Shown here piece after piece: positions 33,638 to 34,103 of a stretch of DNA of 34,103 nucleotides; the stretch's first letter is position 1; each line of letters starts with the position of its first letter. The position numbers were made by a program, and so were the translations under genes. The notes beneath the pieces were generated by a model. The model was not told the origin of the DNA and did not search any database. It was given only the letters and a program-made list of their open reading frames with translations. Source of the stretch: Chitinophagaceae bacterium (lineage in GTDB: Bacteria; Bacteroidota; Bacteroidia; Chitinophagales; Chitinophagaceae); NCBI GenBank assembly GCA_016710935.1, contig JADJTY010000004.1, positions 1-34,103 of the forward strand. Direction: 5' to 3'.

Positions 33638-34103
33638 TCAGCCGTTCCCCTTACCATTAGAGTACAATTCCACGATCAGTTGTTCCTTAATATTTTCAGG
33701 AACACTTTCTCTTTCAGGATAAGTAATAAAAGTACCCTGTGATGCAGTTTCGTTCCACTCTAACCAGCTAAACTTGGCATTTTTGCCACGTAAATTACCG
33801 GGAGATAGAAGCGTTTGCCAGCACTTTTATTCTTTAAACCAATAACATCACCCTGCTACACAGCTGTAAGAAGGTATGTTGAAACCTCACCATTAACAGT
33901 GATGTGCTTATGAGATACCAACTGGCGTGCAGCCTGGCGGCTTGGTGCAATACCTAAACGAAATCGGTATTATCCAAACGGGCTTCTAATAATTTAATAA
34001 GATTTTTCACCGGTAACACCCCTTTACGGCGTGCAGCTTCATCAAATGTTTTGCGGAATTGCTTTTCAAGCAAACCATACGTGTACTTTGCTTTTTGCTT
34101 TTC
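33638..34103 (-). CDS. rpsD: 30S ribosomal protein S4, 3' part (frameshifted, cut by window end)
   Basis: Small-subunit assembly protein. Reading from the window end: EKQKAKYTYGLLEKQFRKTFDEAARRKGV, then NLIKLLEARLDNT and FRLGIAPSRQAARQLVSHKHITVNGEV (the S4 RNA-binding domain), DVIGLKNKSAGKRF, FSWLEWNETASQGTFITYPERESVPENIKEQLIVELYS. The N-terminal third lies beyond 34103. Four or more indels interrupt the frame. The exact stop is uncertain because the frame near it is not secure; ELYS is normally followed by Lys and a stop. The order rpsD-rpoA-rplQ is standard. Confidence 0.9.

Overview
The window is chromosomal DNA of a Bacteroidota bacterium, most likely of the Chitinophagaceae. The evidence is AT-rich coding sequence, secreted proteins whose signal peptides end in ..AQ, promoter boxes of the TAnnTTTG type, the gene order parA-parB-DUF5683-dapB, and the minus-strand ribosomal order rpsD-rpoA-rplQ-carA. 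No tRNA, rRNA, transposase, phage gene or CRISPR array was seen.

Layout. 1-3531 (+): chromosome partitioning genes parA and parB, a DUF5683 protein and dapB, all broken by single-base indels. 3549-6038 (+): a TPR/NarL-type histidine kinase and its LuxR-type response regulator. 6144-7091 (-): SDR-type threonine dehydrogenase. 7337-10582 (-): a LytTR response regulator and a TPR/LytS-type histidine kinase. 10769-17111 (+): an accessory island of secreted proteins. 17702-30741: housekeeping genes (kdsA, PspC-like, aconitase, YceI, SET protein, mgtE, histidine phosphatase, glmS, DUF4954, DUF1801, parvulin, zinc-ribbon protein, aroQ), all with intact frames. 30874-34103 (-): carA, rplQ, rpoA and the 3' part of rpsD, again full of indels.

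The most interesting part is the island at 10.7-17.1 kb. It encodes a secreted protein with an aegerolysin/Cry34-like domain, and next to it a secreted cholesterol-dependent-cytolysin-like protein (MACPF/CDC superfamily) that lacks the recognisable cholesterol-binding undecapeptide. Three tandem paralogous secreted proteins with internally duplicated domains follow in the same operon, then a lipoprotein. Aegerolysin plus MACPF/CDC is the logic of fungal two-component pore formers such as pleurotolysin A/B, so this may be a bacterial two-component pore-forming system. Three copies of one promoter module precede the aegerolysin-like gene, the cytolysin operon and the lipoprotein gene. Each copy has two tandem 20-bp repeats exactly 38 nt before a TAnnTTTG-like box. 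The divergently transcribed LytS/LytTR pair next door is the obvious candidate regulator.

Two other patterns stand out. Many intergenic gaps are filled by degenerate 7-bp tandem repeats whose 'word' differs from gap to gap and whose register runs up to start or stop codons. The frameshifts cluster at the two ends of the window, even in essential genes, which points to poorly polished sequence rather than real pseudogenes.
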